Shown here piece by piece: positions 1 through 11,043 of a stretch of 64,000 nt of DNA (position 1 is the first letter of the stretch; every line of letters begins with the position of its first letter). The notes under the pieces are model-generated. The model had not been told where the DNA came from, searched no databases, and was given only the letters and a program-made list of their open reading frames with translations. The position numbers and the translations under genes are program-made. Source of the stretch: Mytilus trossulus. Lineage: Eukaryota > Mollusca > Bivalvia > Mytilida > Mytilidae. The stretch lies in NCBI RefSeq assembly GCF_036588685.1, contig NC_086374.1, positions 74,026,457 through 74,090,456 on the forward strand. The letters are read 5' to 3'.

Positions 1-371
1 TGTATTATGCACTTTTAATCCTTTTTTCGCAGCTTCCACTTTTCTTGTGAAAATGATTATACGATTCGATAATTGCAATATGCTCCTTGCAAAGCTTTAG
101 TACTAAAAAAAAAAATAAAAAAATCTTCAGAAAATCGCATATTTTGTTTTTAGAAAGTGAATTGAAAGTGAAAGTGAAACCAATAACATATTAGTTGTAT
201 ACAATTACCATTTTCGGTTAAATTCCTCTTAGTTGGTTACGTCATAATTATTTTCTAATGTTATTTTCTGGTCCAGTGATATTGATGCCCATGTAGCTAT
301 CAAATAAAAGATAAAAACACACCTTCTTCTGCTTTGTATATATATATGTTATTAGCATGTCTTTTGTATTT

Positions 372-3300
372 TTATTTATCATTTCTGTACGGTGATAACA
401 TATCAAAGGTAATCTGATTTTCTTATTGTTTAATGAATCTTTATATGGTTATGATTCTTATTAGAAAATCACACTGTCTCCCACGGAATCTAACCTTGAT
501 TCTCTACTACAAGTCAGCATTTCTTTCATTATCTCAACCAACTTATTGCTAGTTAAATTAATATCATAGATACCAGGATTGAAATTTTATATTATCGCCA
601 GACGTGCGTTTCGTCTACGAAGTATCTACTACGCAGGAAAAGAAGTCCTGTCACTGGTCCTCCTTCGCAAGAGTCAACATTCTATTTTCACTCTCGAAAC
701 ACATATTCTGGCTAAAAATCCTTTCTAAAGACCGTGCGTATGTCAGTTTGGCGACAATTGTAAAATGTGAACATGATTATCGTTAGAAAATTACAACATT
801 TCCTGTGGGACTTGAACCCCGACCACCATAACGCGCTGTAACCGGCTCTTCACTAGCCAAACCACCTTCGACTGGCTAAGTATCTAGTAATCAAGTGAAG
901 ATATAACGTAACACATGAAATGTATCGAAACCCTAAAACTTTGTTTGACTTTTATACATTTTCTACCATGATTTTCTTGATAGAGGGTTGCTGCTCACAA
1001 GACAGCTCTTAAACCAAGAGTTCCAAATGGTGAAGTTGAAATCATCCGTTCGTAAATTTTACGGACGCCATCACGAGTTGGTTGACCGTTATGGAATAAC
1101 TGTTTCACAAATGATATCGGATATTTTCCTTACGTCGTAACTACAATCCCTTTCCCTTTCATGAATGTGACCTACCGAATTATACTATTTCCCGGTTTTG
1201 TTATCACATAAGCAACACGACGGGTGCCAAATGTGGAGCAGGATCTGCTTACCCTTCCGGAGCACCTCACATCACCCTATAGTGTTTGGTAGGGTTCGTG
1301 TTGCTTATTCTTTAGTTTTCTATGTTGAGTCATGTGTTATATTGTTTGTCTGTTTGTCTTTTTCGTTTATAGACATGGCGTTGTCAGTTTGTTTTCGATT
1401 TATGAGTTTGACTGTCCCTCTGGTATCTTTCGTCCCTCTTTTATATCTTCAACTTGTAAAATTACTTTACGTTCATAAGTATTATTTCAGAATCTCATCT
1501 TGTGTGTTCATTATGCGTTAACACTTGTAACTCGATTCCTTATTAAAACGCAAAATCTCAAAATAGGTTGTGTAGCGAATCAGTTTTGTGGGTTGAATGA
1601 TTCTTGAATGAGGAGGGCGTACAAGGATATCAATGTTTGATAAAATATTGAAAAATCTGTAATTATAACTGTTTCAATTAGTGGAATACTAAGTACTGGG
1701 CAAATTGCAGTCAGGAACTGTGCGTTTGAACCAAAACATTGCATTACATTTCATTACAGTTTGCTGAATGGCCCTTAATGCGTATTTCAAGATGTATTGA
1801 CAGAAAATTCTTTATCGTAAATACATCTTTAATCTCAATACTAAAAAAATACGTGACTACAGTTTTTGCAATATTATCCATTTATCCTATTACTTCTGGG
1901 CAGTAACGTGCTTGTCTGAAAAAAAAATTGACGTGTTGTAGTTCATGCATATATGTAAAATAAGAATTTGTTCATGAACGCTTAGGGTTTTTTGAGAATT
2001 TGTATAGGACATTCCCTATCTTCTTATTGTATACAGTGTCGCGAACTTTTAAATTTGATACACCGTGTAGTGATTTTTTTTAACATTTTTTATTGTCAAA
2101 GCATATACACCGTGCATTTAATGGAATAAAAATCAGAGTAAATCCCATCCTCTTGTCGACAAGGCTCAAAATAAAAAGCAATGTCATCAATATAATTAAC
2201 GTTTTAAAGTGATATTTTTTTGTAAAGAATGTTTTTCTGTATTTCGTTTTTTATAAAATGTTGAATTGGTACTAATCCATGTATAGATTTCATAAGCATT
2301 ATAAGGCCCATTTGTTTTTGATAATTTTGGCGATGAATGATCTTCATGGTCATATTTGGTTTAACCTTCGAACTTTTGTGATTTGAGCGGCACTGTTGAG
2401 TTTTTAAGTTTTTTTTGTTTTTTTCGTCAAGCGCATTAATTTATCAAAGTGGCATCTATAACAACTTTTTCTAGCTTTATTTCACACAGATTAATGGTAT
2501 ACAACCCTGTCTACACTTATTGCAATCAACATATGTATTACTCGTATAAAATATTAAGAATAAATGTTATGTGAAATAAGTTTGAGGGAATAATTATATG
2601 TAAATTTAAGTGTCAAAGGTTAAGTGTAATAAAGCAATAATAGTTATAATTGTAGTGATGATATAAGATTTTTAGGAAACGCCGATTGTTACATCTGAAG
2701 TTCATAGACGTTGGTTAATTTTCTCAAAACGATTATTTCGTTGGGTTTTAAATCAAGCTTCAAATAATCAAACTCTTATCTTACCTTTTCTCGCAAATGA
2801 AATACTCATTCTGTGCGCACACATAATCATTCCATTTGAACCCTTCATTTGAATTTATATGAATGCAGTTTTCTTTTCCGGCAAGGTCATTTGGTTCAGG
2901 TTTAGCCCAGTTAAATAACGTGATCTTTTGTCCACTACCGTTCCAATACCAATAGCCATCTGTCCGGTTTTTTACCCCTCCGGTCCAGTATCCTTATTGG
3001 AAGACAAATGTATTTAACAGTTATCTGTATCTGAAAATTGATAATCAACATGGGGACTAGGTGGAAATAGAACTAATGTAGCATTTACATTGTACGCAAT
3101 GACCGGAATACATCAAGGATTCCTCTATTGTAAAGATTTTGAAAAAAACAGCTTTTACACCATGCATAGAATGTAGAACTTATACAAGTACAGTTCTTAA
3201 ATTTGTATTCCTTGTTTGGTAGCAAAATATTGAACAACGTAGTTTATTGCACACTATTTTCTTTATTTTCGATTTTCTCCACCAAACGTGCACATGTATA

Positions 3301-6300
3301 AAATAATGTTTACCATAAATATAATCCCCTTGTGCGGTACTGTTTGGATGATAGTAGTGTTTCGACATGTGTTCTATGTAATTGTTTTCATCTGTGGTTG
3401 TTAATTCAGCCAAGTAACCTCCAAATTCTTGACAATAGTCCTAAACACAATGAAATATATTTTCTTTAAATGTTCACACTAAACGAAATGAGGCAAGGTC
3501 AATTTATCCTTAATATTTTCATACCAGGGCTATCTTCAAAAGGTATGTCAATAATTTTCTGACGTTTGCATGCAGTATGAAAGCTTCTAGTCTTCTTTTT
3601 GGGAACCAGTGCCAGATTTTGAATTTGATAAGATGATTCAAAACCCAAATTTATTGCAAATACAATGGCCGTTCTTATCACATTAAATTGTACTGAAGGT
3701 TAAAAGTATAAACCCGCTGCATTTGTTTGCACATGTTCTAAGTCATCCGTGTTGTTCAGTCGTTATTGTTTGTTGATGTGGTTTATGAGTGTTTCTTGTT
3801 TCTTTTTTTTAATAGCCTAGACCGTTGATTTTCCTGATTGAATTGTTTTTTACTAGCTAGCCATTATGGAACCTTAATAGCTTGCTGTTAGGTGTGAGCC
3901 AAGACTCAAAACACCGTAAAGAAAACTAATGTTAAAATTCATGAATGTCTTATTAACTTCTGGATTTTGACCTGCAAAGGAAAGCAATAAAAGTTTGCCC
4001 TAACTCTGTTGATAACCATTATACCGGTATAACATCAGAAACTTGACTTGATTAGAAACGGCAAACAAGTATTCCATACTTAGTAACATTCTAATTACGA
4101 AAAGTTACATATTGAATACCTGAAATGAACGCTCATTAAGCCGTGTGTCGGAAAATACGCGAAGTACAAACATTACGCTATGGTAACGTTGTTACCATAA
4201 CGCTTACTGTGTGACGTTATATTGTATATGCATTAGCCATCACGACGATTAAACGTATAGAAAACACCACGCATGATTTATTAAGATTATTCAACACTGT
4301 GTACAATCAGGTAAATTAAGTGATGTTATGCAGATACATAGATACATAATTAGAAATGCATAAATATATATAGTGGTTTGGTTTGTATTTAACTTTGTAT
4401 TTTTTTTTATATGGTAGTTTATATTTTATCCTCTTTAAAAAGCATACACAAAAGTAGCATGTATATAGTTATGTAGACAGTTATGCTGGTATAACACCAT
4501 AGTTGTAAACATACTATATTGAACTGGTATACAGTTTGGTAAAGGGCCAGCTGAAGTCCGCCTCCGGTTGCGGGATTTACCCGCTGTGATGAAGACCCAT
4601 TTATGGCCTTCGGCTTTTTTCTGTTCTTTTGTCGGGTTGTTGTCTCCATGACATATTCCTCATTTCCAATCTCCATTTTATAAGAGGAATCAACCTGATG
4701 CAGCCAAGAGTGTTGCAGTATTAAATATATGACAAACTGTAGTACCTTAGCCGTATTTGGCACAACTTTTGGGAGTTTTGGGTCCTCAATGCTCTTCAAC
4801 CTTGTACTTGTTTGGCTTTATAACTATTTTGATCTGAGCGTCACTCATAAGTCGTATGTAGACGGAACGCGCGTCTGTAGTATTAGATGATGAGCCTAGT
4901 ACCTTTGCTAAATATTCCAACTGTTTTTGCGTATCTTTAACAATGTTTTCTGTGTTGAAACCTTGCATATAAAATCCCTACAAGTTTGTGGTTTCCGTAT
5001 ACTACTGATTAAACTTTCATAGATTTACCTGTGCGCCATCCCATGGAAGGGTATCGTTACTAAAGTAATAACAGCTGTTGTCATGGTGTTCCCAGTCCGG
5101 CGGACAAACTAGGCCTGTAACAATACCTTTTATGATACACAAACTATAGTGCATTGATCATAACATTCTATACGTACTATCCATGAACATTTCCAGGTAA
5201 TTTGTCGATGTAATATATGCTCATATGTTCAAGGCACAAAATTATGTTTCACTTGTCAAGAAAATCACATAACTTTTGCAAGGTGCAGGAATCTAATATT
5301 TGTTCTAAGAATATAAATTATGTCATTGCTAACCTCATCTATAAAAATTGGAGTTATCTTCCTTTGTCTAGAATAACTGTTAAATCAACAACAACCAATG
5401 CAATATTTAATTTTACGTCCCACCGATAAATAGATTAAAGCAATCTTTACTGTTCGGTGCTTTCAAGCACTTTGATGATGTTGAACTATGTCACCACTGT
5501 CCTAGGTTAAGGTAGCACTCCACAGTTAGGTGTGTTAGGTGTGTAGTTTCGCATTTTGGCCCCTGTGGATTTTTTAAATATGAGAGCTAGTGTGCAATAA
5601 AATTCATTTTTGGATAGCTGAGTATTAAAATAGCCTTTGTATTGGGTTTATATGAACATCAAGGTTATGTAATGTATGTTATATAGGCTGTTTTCTGTAT
5701 GACAGTCCGTATTTGCATGTCCCTACCGTACATTGGTCCGGCATTATTGTAATGTTTTTTTCCAACTTTTCATCGCACGAACTTTGTGATTGAATTTTAC
5801 AAAAAAATGAGACGAAAGACACCCGTTTTTTATTTGATCATTAGGAAGATTTAGGAAAACAGTTTCTAAAAAGGTATCACTCCCTTTTTGCAATTTTTTA
5901 TGGGAGATAAATGCAGAATGTTGCCATGGATACACATAAAAGGAATTAATTTTCACCCTTTTAACTTTTGAAAATTAAATCTATGGAAGATACTGATTAC
6001 ATACATATGCACATGTACAACACAAGCAGTTAGGTTAATTTATTAGAAATCCAGGAATAGGAGATGATAAAACATTTTGTGGCTCATTTTTAATTTTATT
6101 TTCTAACTGTGGAGTGCTACCTAAGAGAGGGCTGGCTCCCTCAAATAAGTTTAACCCAACCTCATTCTGTATGTGCCTGTCCCAAGTAAGGAGGATTTGA
6201 TTCAGTCGTTGTCGTTTGTTGCAGTGTTACATATTTGTTTTTGTTCATTATTTTGTACATAAATTAGGCTGTTAGTTTTCTCGTTTGAATTGTTTTACAT

Positions 6301-7532
6301 TTGTCATTTCGGGGCCTTTAATATGCGGCATGCACATTGCTCATTGTTGGAGACCGTACGGTAACCTATAGATATAAAACAAGAGGATGTGGTATGATTG
6401 CCAATGTGACAACTCTCCGCAAGAGACCAAAATGACACATACATTAACAACTATAGGTCACAGTAAGGCCTTCAACAATGAGCAAAGCCCTTACCGCATA
6501 GTCAACAATAAAAGGCCCCGAAATGACAATGTAAAACAATATCAAACGAGAAACATAACGGTTTAATTCATGTACAAAAAAGAACGAAAAACAATTAAGT
6601 AACACATGAACAAATCACAACCACTGAATTACAGGCTCCTTACTTTGGACAGGAACATACATACATAATGTGGTGGGGTTAAACATGTTAGCGGCATTCC
6701 CCTAACCTGGGACAATGGTGTAACAGTACAACATAAGAACGAACTATACAAATCAATTGAAAGGCTTAACTCAGCAGATGGATAAAAATATAGATGTACA
6801 TTTCTGTGTCATTTAGTCTATCGTGTAGAATTGTCTCAATTGCAATCATACCATATTGTCTTTTTGTATATATCAATCTACATTTGATTTATAGATCGTA
6901 TGGTATTTTTTATTGTAGACTTAACAACACTTGTTTTGCATTTAATAACCCTATCCAACTTTTGTTGTGGAGAGATAAGAATTTGACATTTAAAAACAGG
7001 CACACTAGTCCCTAGGCTTTTAAGGCTAAGTATTTTAAAAGGGCTCAATGACCTCATCCAACACATTATTTGGGAACAAAACATAAGACATATACGTTTA
7101 ATGGACTTTAATTTGATATTCGACAACCTTACAATCTTGGATGGAAAAGGGTCATGAGAATCGTTTTTGAATAGAGCTCATATTCAAGTTCAATTTTATA
7201 AGTCACATTACCTCTTTTGGCAAACTCCAAAAAGTGCGCAATATCTATTTGATGTATAGAATTTTTTAAACGAACAAATTCATTTAACACACAATTCTAA
7301 AAATACTTATTACTTTGTTATTAATCAATATTTTTTTTTATAATTGCCTATGTGACTCAATATTTTTATGTCGTAGTTAATTCAAGTAATCATTTTACAT
7401 GATCATTACCCATGTGAATGCATGTTTTTTTTTAATATTTCACAATAACCTTTGAGATTTAATACTTTTATTTTGTAGACATATAATGTAAACATACCTA
7501 AAGTTATGCAAAGTAGAACACCAATGTCCATT
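372..7532 (-). CDS. C-type lectin copy 1 (five exons, frameshift in signal exon)
   Basis: Secreted single-domain C-type lectin. Coding exons on the minus strand: 7498-7532 (signal peptide start MDIGVLLCIT), 5029-5114, 3314-3440, 2785-2992 and 372-384, all with GT-AG borders. The middle exons give a carbohydrate-recognition domain: a WDGAQ-DYCQEFGGYLAELT core, then YWTGG, then EPN (about residue 115) and WND (about residue 136), ending in EYFICEK. Within the family EPN predicts mannose-type ligands and WND completes the calcium site. The last exon adds a few residues and its stop lies inside AATAAA (371-376). Paralogue copy 2 has identical intron phases. Anomaly: the signal exon is 35 nt because of a run of four T before the donor, while copy 2 has 34 nt, so as written the signal is out of frame with the lectin domain. 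That is a pseudogenising change, an unseen exon or a homopolymer error. Introns are full of repeats. The lectin identity is secure; current function is not. Confidence 0.85.
561..900 (-). mobile_element. tRNA-derived SINE, near complete
   Basis: On the minus strand a tRNA-like head carries an A-box-like TGGCTAGTGAAGAG (about 845-858) and a B-box GGGGTTCAAGTCCC (807-820), the RNA polymerase III internal promoter. A body of about 200 bp follows. The 3' tail (561-612) has the GTCTGGCG motif and AATCCTGGTATCTATGATA, shared with many shorter copies in this window (9770, 10070, 11840, 12105, 32040, 42620, 59500). It lies in the last intron of lectin copy 1. Confidence 0.6.
1110..1470 (-). repeat. 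Interspersed repeat, lectin-intron family (copy 1)
   Basis: Reverse-orientation copy of the repeat seen at 8186-8520, 18160-18460 and 19255-19395. The shared core is the GTGCTCCGGAAGGGTAAGCA block followed by a TGTTGCTTATGTGAT-like stretch and a GGTCACATTCATGAAAGGG block. No coding capacity; the class of the progenitor is unknown. Confidence 0.6.
1480..2780. other. Non-coding stretch, no gene seen
   Basis: Last intron of lectin copy 1. I see no convincing exon. Parts of 1690-2080 resemble 11400-11620 beside lectin copy 2, so some of it is old duplicated intron sequence. Confidence 0.4.
4520..4682 (+). repeat. Short copy of the 3' end of a Penelope-like element
   Basis: Matches the reverse complement of about 23725-23890, including GGCCAGCTGAAGTCCGCCTCCGG and a TTGTTGTCTCC ... 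CCAATCTCCATTTT end. At 23735-24930 this sequence follows a reverse-transcriptase-like reading frame on the same strand, so this is likely a 5'-truncated insertion. Confidence 0.5.
4742..4890 (+). mobile_element. SINE copy (CGCGCGTCTGGCG-tail family)
   Basis: Carries CCTTAGCCGTATTTGGCACA, a CTCAATGCTCTTCAAC block and the GTAGACGGAACGCGCGTCTG tail, a diverged member of the most frequent repeat here. Confidence 0.65.
5511..6121. mobile_element. PIF/Harbinger-like MITE
   Basis: Perfect 19-bp terminal inverted repeats (GGTAGCACTCCACAGTTAG at 5511-5529 and its complement at 6103-6121) bounded by a TAA direct repeat at 5508-5510 and 6122-6124. A three-base TWA target duplication with GG-starting termini is typical of PIF/Harbinger MITEs. 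It is 611 bp, has no transposase, and sits in intron 1 of lectin copy 1. Confidence 0.75.
6125..6365 (-). repeat. GCCAATGAGACA-family repeat, reverse copy
   Basis: Reverse-orientation copy of the family at 6384-6780. It contains CATTTGTCATTTCGGGGCC and the CGTACGGTAACCTATA end. It lies head to head with the next copy, about 20 bp apart, and could form a hairpin. Confidence 0.6.
6384..6780 (+). repeat. GCCAATGAGACA-family repeat, forward copy
   Basis: Opens with GATGTGGTATGATTGCCAAT and continues through AACAACTATAGGTCAC, AAAGGCCCCGAAATGACAAT and a GTGGTGGGGTTAAACATG block. Other copies are at 23442-23735, 25466-25620 and (reverse) 62225-62430. No open reading frame of note. Confidence 0.65.
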
Positions 7533-7581
7533 TCAATATTTTGGTTGCCAGTCCCTTATCTTTATGTTTACAACCTTGCGT

Positions 7582-7591
7582 GTCTTATATA
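7582..7591 (-). promoter_or_regulatory. TATA box of lectin copy 1
   Basis: The minus strand reads ATATATAAGA about 50 bp upstream of the lectin copy 1 ATG. This is the usual distance for a TATA box with a short 5' leader and supports 7532 as the start. Confidence 0.5.
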
Positions 7592-7849
7592 TGCAGGTTT
7601 TGCAACAACTTCGTTATTGCATAATTGATTAGATAAACTAGATTGTTCGTGAATACTTTGATATATACTTCCATAAATTCTAGAAAGTCATTCGAAACTG
7701 TTTTCATCCAAAAATGTATTCTAATTTTTGCTTCAGTTTTACTTTATTTACCATGGAGTTCGGTATTTTTGGTTCTTTTTTCGAACGCTTCAACGTCCGG
7801 GTCGGGATTATAAGGGGTGAAAATGTGCATTTTTTAAATTTTTACCGAC

Positions 7850-8185
7850 CGTAAAACGATATAGGAAGACGTAGTGTGAGTGCAAATGCCATTATAGGCC
7901 AAGGTACGGTCTTCAACACGGAGCCTTAGCTCACATTGATATAAAGGGCCCCAAAAAGATACTAGTGTAAAACTATTCAAACGGGAAAACCAACAGTAGA
8001 ATCTATATGAAAAACGACAAACGAGAAACACTTATGAACTACATCAACAATCGACAACTTCTGAAATCAGATTCCTGACTTAGGACAGATGCAAACAATT
8101 GCAGCGGGTTTAAACGTTTTAATGGTACCAAACTTTCACCCTTATATGAAACAATAGTGTAACATCACAACATAGAAAAATATGC
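7850..8185 (+). repeat. CAAGCTATAAAGGGC-family repeat
   Basis: Diverged copy of the repeat at 16555-16830, 31390-31590 and 41122-41400, sharing a TACGGTCTTCAACACGGAGC block, AAAGGGCCCC and CATCAACAATCGACAACTT. It lies directly upstream of lectin copy 1. Confidence 0.55.
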
Positions 8186-8520
8186 ATTTACAAAAGAGGG
8201 ACGAAAGATACTAAAGGGACAGTCAAACTCGTAAATCTAAAACAAACTGACAACGCCATGGCTAAAAATGATAAAGACAAACAGAAAAACAATATTATAG
8301 TTCATATGACACAACATAGAAAACTTAAGAATAAACAACACGAACCCAATCAAAAACTAGGGGTGATCTCAGGTGCTCCGGAAGGGTAAGCAGATCCTGC
8401 TCCACATGTAGCACCCGTCGTGTTGCTTATGTGATTACAAATCCGGTAAATAGTCTTAATTCGGTAGGTCACATTCATGAAAGGGAAGGGGATTGTAGTT
8501 ACGCCGTAAGGAACATATCC
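8186..8520 (+). repeat. Interspersed repeat, lectin-intron family (copy 2)
   Basis: Begins GAGGGACGAAAGATACTAAA and runs through the CAGGTGCTCCGGAAGGGTAA block to CCGTAAGGAACATATCC. It is the forward counterpart of 1110-1470. Confidence 0.65.
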
Positions 8521-9760
8521 AATATACAAATGTCAAAGGTAAGTCAACATTGATATATCTTACTCAAATGTTTTAAACTGTAATGCTTAAAGTAGTACAA
8601 AAGGAGTAACAAGAAATGTGTTTACGTTCATATCCTCAAATATGATACAAGGGTACCCTTAATCGACCGTGTGTGTTGTGTCGCAAAAAAGAAGGCAAAC
8701 AGATAATTTTCATTTTAAAATTTCCATTTTTATTTAGTGCCGTACTAGCAAAATCTGTTTATGAGTTCAAGTAGTAATTGTGTTACCAATGCAAGCTGAT
8801 ACATTATTCCAGAATTTATTTTTCCAATCAGAATATTCTAAAGTCATATAAAATTTCATGTTAAAAAACAAATGATGCAAATGTTTTTTTATAACTAAAT
8901 GGCCAGCTTTTAATATAAAACTTATGTACATATACTATTTTCTCACGAAAATTCTGTAATTTGTCCGAATACAGAAGATTTTTTTGTATCATTGTTTTCT
9001 TCCAGTAAACAATTCGCAAATACTCCGTATACAGTGAACCCAGCGTAACCTTTCTCGTAAAAATCCGGTGATCGCAATACGCACGGATCTGTCTTTGAAA
9101 TAAACTATTATCTCATTGTACATGTTATACACGTGCTAAATATCCAGGCTTCTCTGAGGATTGTTTTCTAAGATGATAATCGGTAAACTACGACTTCAAG
9201 TCGCGAAAATTAATTAGCTGCCATGTTTTCACACCATAACAGACCGAGACAATTTGTTTGGGGCGATTGTACGATATGGATGCGTAAGAATTAAAAAAAT
9301 CGTGTAGAGAAGACTAAATTTGTGAAAGTTCTTGCTTTGGTTCAAGAATTGGATGAATATTATTTTAAACCAGTCACTCATTTTATATGACTTTAAGTCG
9401 CTACCCGGTAGATAATAAGAAATAGTTTTTTGACTGCAATTATAGCTATGATAGTAAGAAGATCGTGGTATATGTTACCCACATTTCTTTTTAAATTTCA
9501 TCATTTTCCAAGATATCTGAAATTTCAGTCATTTGGGTATTTTTTAAATTGAATAATTTTTTTAGACATTTTTTTTTCAATTTAAAAATTTAATATAATA
9601 AACTGAGCCACTGAAATTATTCTAAAGATCAATGCAAATCTTTCTATCATTATAATAGAATGCAACAATTTAATGTAAGTTTTTTTTAACATTTGAGTAA
9701 TATTGTTTAACTAATTTATTTGCTGTTCCTTCAAACACTGACATGTAATGTTTGTACTTT
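8521..9760. other. Intergenic, no gene seen
   Basis: AT-rich sequence between the two lectin genes. I find no exon-like reading frame, tandem repeat or recognisable element. Confidence 0.4.
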
Positions 9761-9769
9761 ATTTGGCCT

Positions 9770-9880
9770 TTTTGACATTTTTGGATTCAAGGGTCACTGA
9801 TGAGTCTTTTGTAGACCAAACGCGCGTCTGGCGTAAATACAAAAATTAATCCTGATATCTATGATGAGTTTATTTATTTA
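9770..9880 (+). mobile_element. SINE tail fragment
   Basis: Contains AGGGTCACTGATGAGTCTTT, ACCAAACGCGCGTCTGGCGT and an AATCCTGATATCTATGATG end, the conserved 3' half of the common SINE. Confidence 0.65.
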
Positions 9881-10069
9881 AAACTACTGGGTCAATGCCA
9901 CTGCTGGTGGAGTTTTAATTCCCCGAAGGTATCACAAGCCCAGTAGTCAGCATATGTGCTGACATGAATTATCATTGATGTGGTCATACATGTATTTATA
10001 AATTAACTGTTAAAATATCTTTTGAATTTTTAAAATACTAAGGCTTTTCTACCTCAGGAATAGATTAAC

Positions 10070-10245
10070 TTTATTGCTGTATTTGGCAAAACTTTTAGGA
10101 ATTTAAGTCCCCAATGCTCTTCAACTTCGTACTTTATTTGGCCTTTTTAACTTTTTGGACTCGAACGTCACTGATATGTCTTTTGTAAACGAAACGCGCG
10201 TCTGGCGTTAATACAAAATGTAATCCTGGTATCTATGATCAGTTA
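10070..10245 (+). mobile_element. SINE copy
   Basis: Longer copy of the same SINE, from GCTGTATTTGGCAAAACTTT through CCCCAATGCTCTTCAAC to ACGAAACGCGCGTCTGGCGT and CCTGGTATCTATGAT. Confidence 0.7.
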
Positions 10246-11043
10246 TTTACAAATTTATTCAGATTTTTATTTTTAAAACTATCCTTTGGTGTAAAATCTG
10301 GTCTTAGGGAATGATGTTTTTTTTTGTCGGGGAAATAGGGGAGTAGGGTTTTGAAAATGAATATCCTGGCCTGGTAAAAGGTAGGCGTGTATAATCGTGC
10401 ATAAGACAGGATGAAAATGAATGTAACACACATGGTTGAAATAATTACTTGGTTGATTTCATTGCCGAGGGTCTCACCATCCCAGTAGTCAGCACTTCAC
10501 ATGAATTATCAATGGTATGGTCATAATTCTAAATCAACTGTTTAAAGCTTTGAAGTGTTTGAAATACTAAAGGAGTTTAGGTATTAAAAAAGCATCCGAA
10601 TGTTTCAAAATCACATACTATAAGTTGAAAGACATCAAGCTTTGAACAAAATCAGTGTTTGTCAAACAGGTATATGACCTATATATTTAGAGAAATTATT
10701 CCTGCAAATTGTGTGGTTCCAATTTCTGGAAATTCTGATATTTTGCCAACCGGTCACTGTAAATATTTTATATGTACAAATGTTTGGAAAAATAAACGAG
10801 ACAAATATGTTTTAGTCAAAGTGTGGGGTACCTCCTTAAAGTGAAAGTAATGCCAATATTTAGTTAGCTGTCTACATCTATCATTTTCGTTAAAGTGTAT
10901 TACTGTTTTACTCTTCATTAGTTACGTCACATTTTTTATCGTTATTTCTGGTCTTATTACAGAGATTTAGAAGGAAAAGAGGATCAAATACAATATTCTT
11001 CTGTTTTGTACGTACATGGCTATTTTCACGTTATTCGTTTTTT

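Noticed and set aside
807-860. Possible tRNA gene from A- and B-box-like sequence
   Set aside because: No complete cloverleaf and no discriminator end; the sequence continues into a SINE body and tail.
1198-1521. 107-codon plus-strand reading frame with hydrophobic stretches
   Set aside because: It overlaps the reverse copy of an interspersed repeat (1110-1470); the same translated stretch would appear wherever that repeat occurs.
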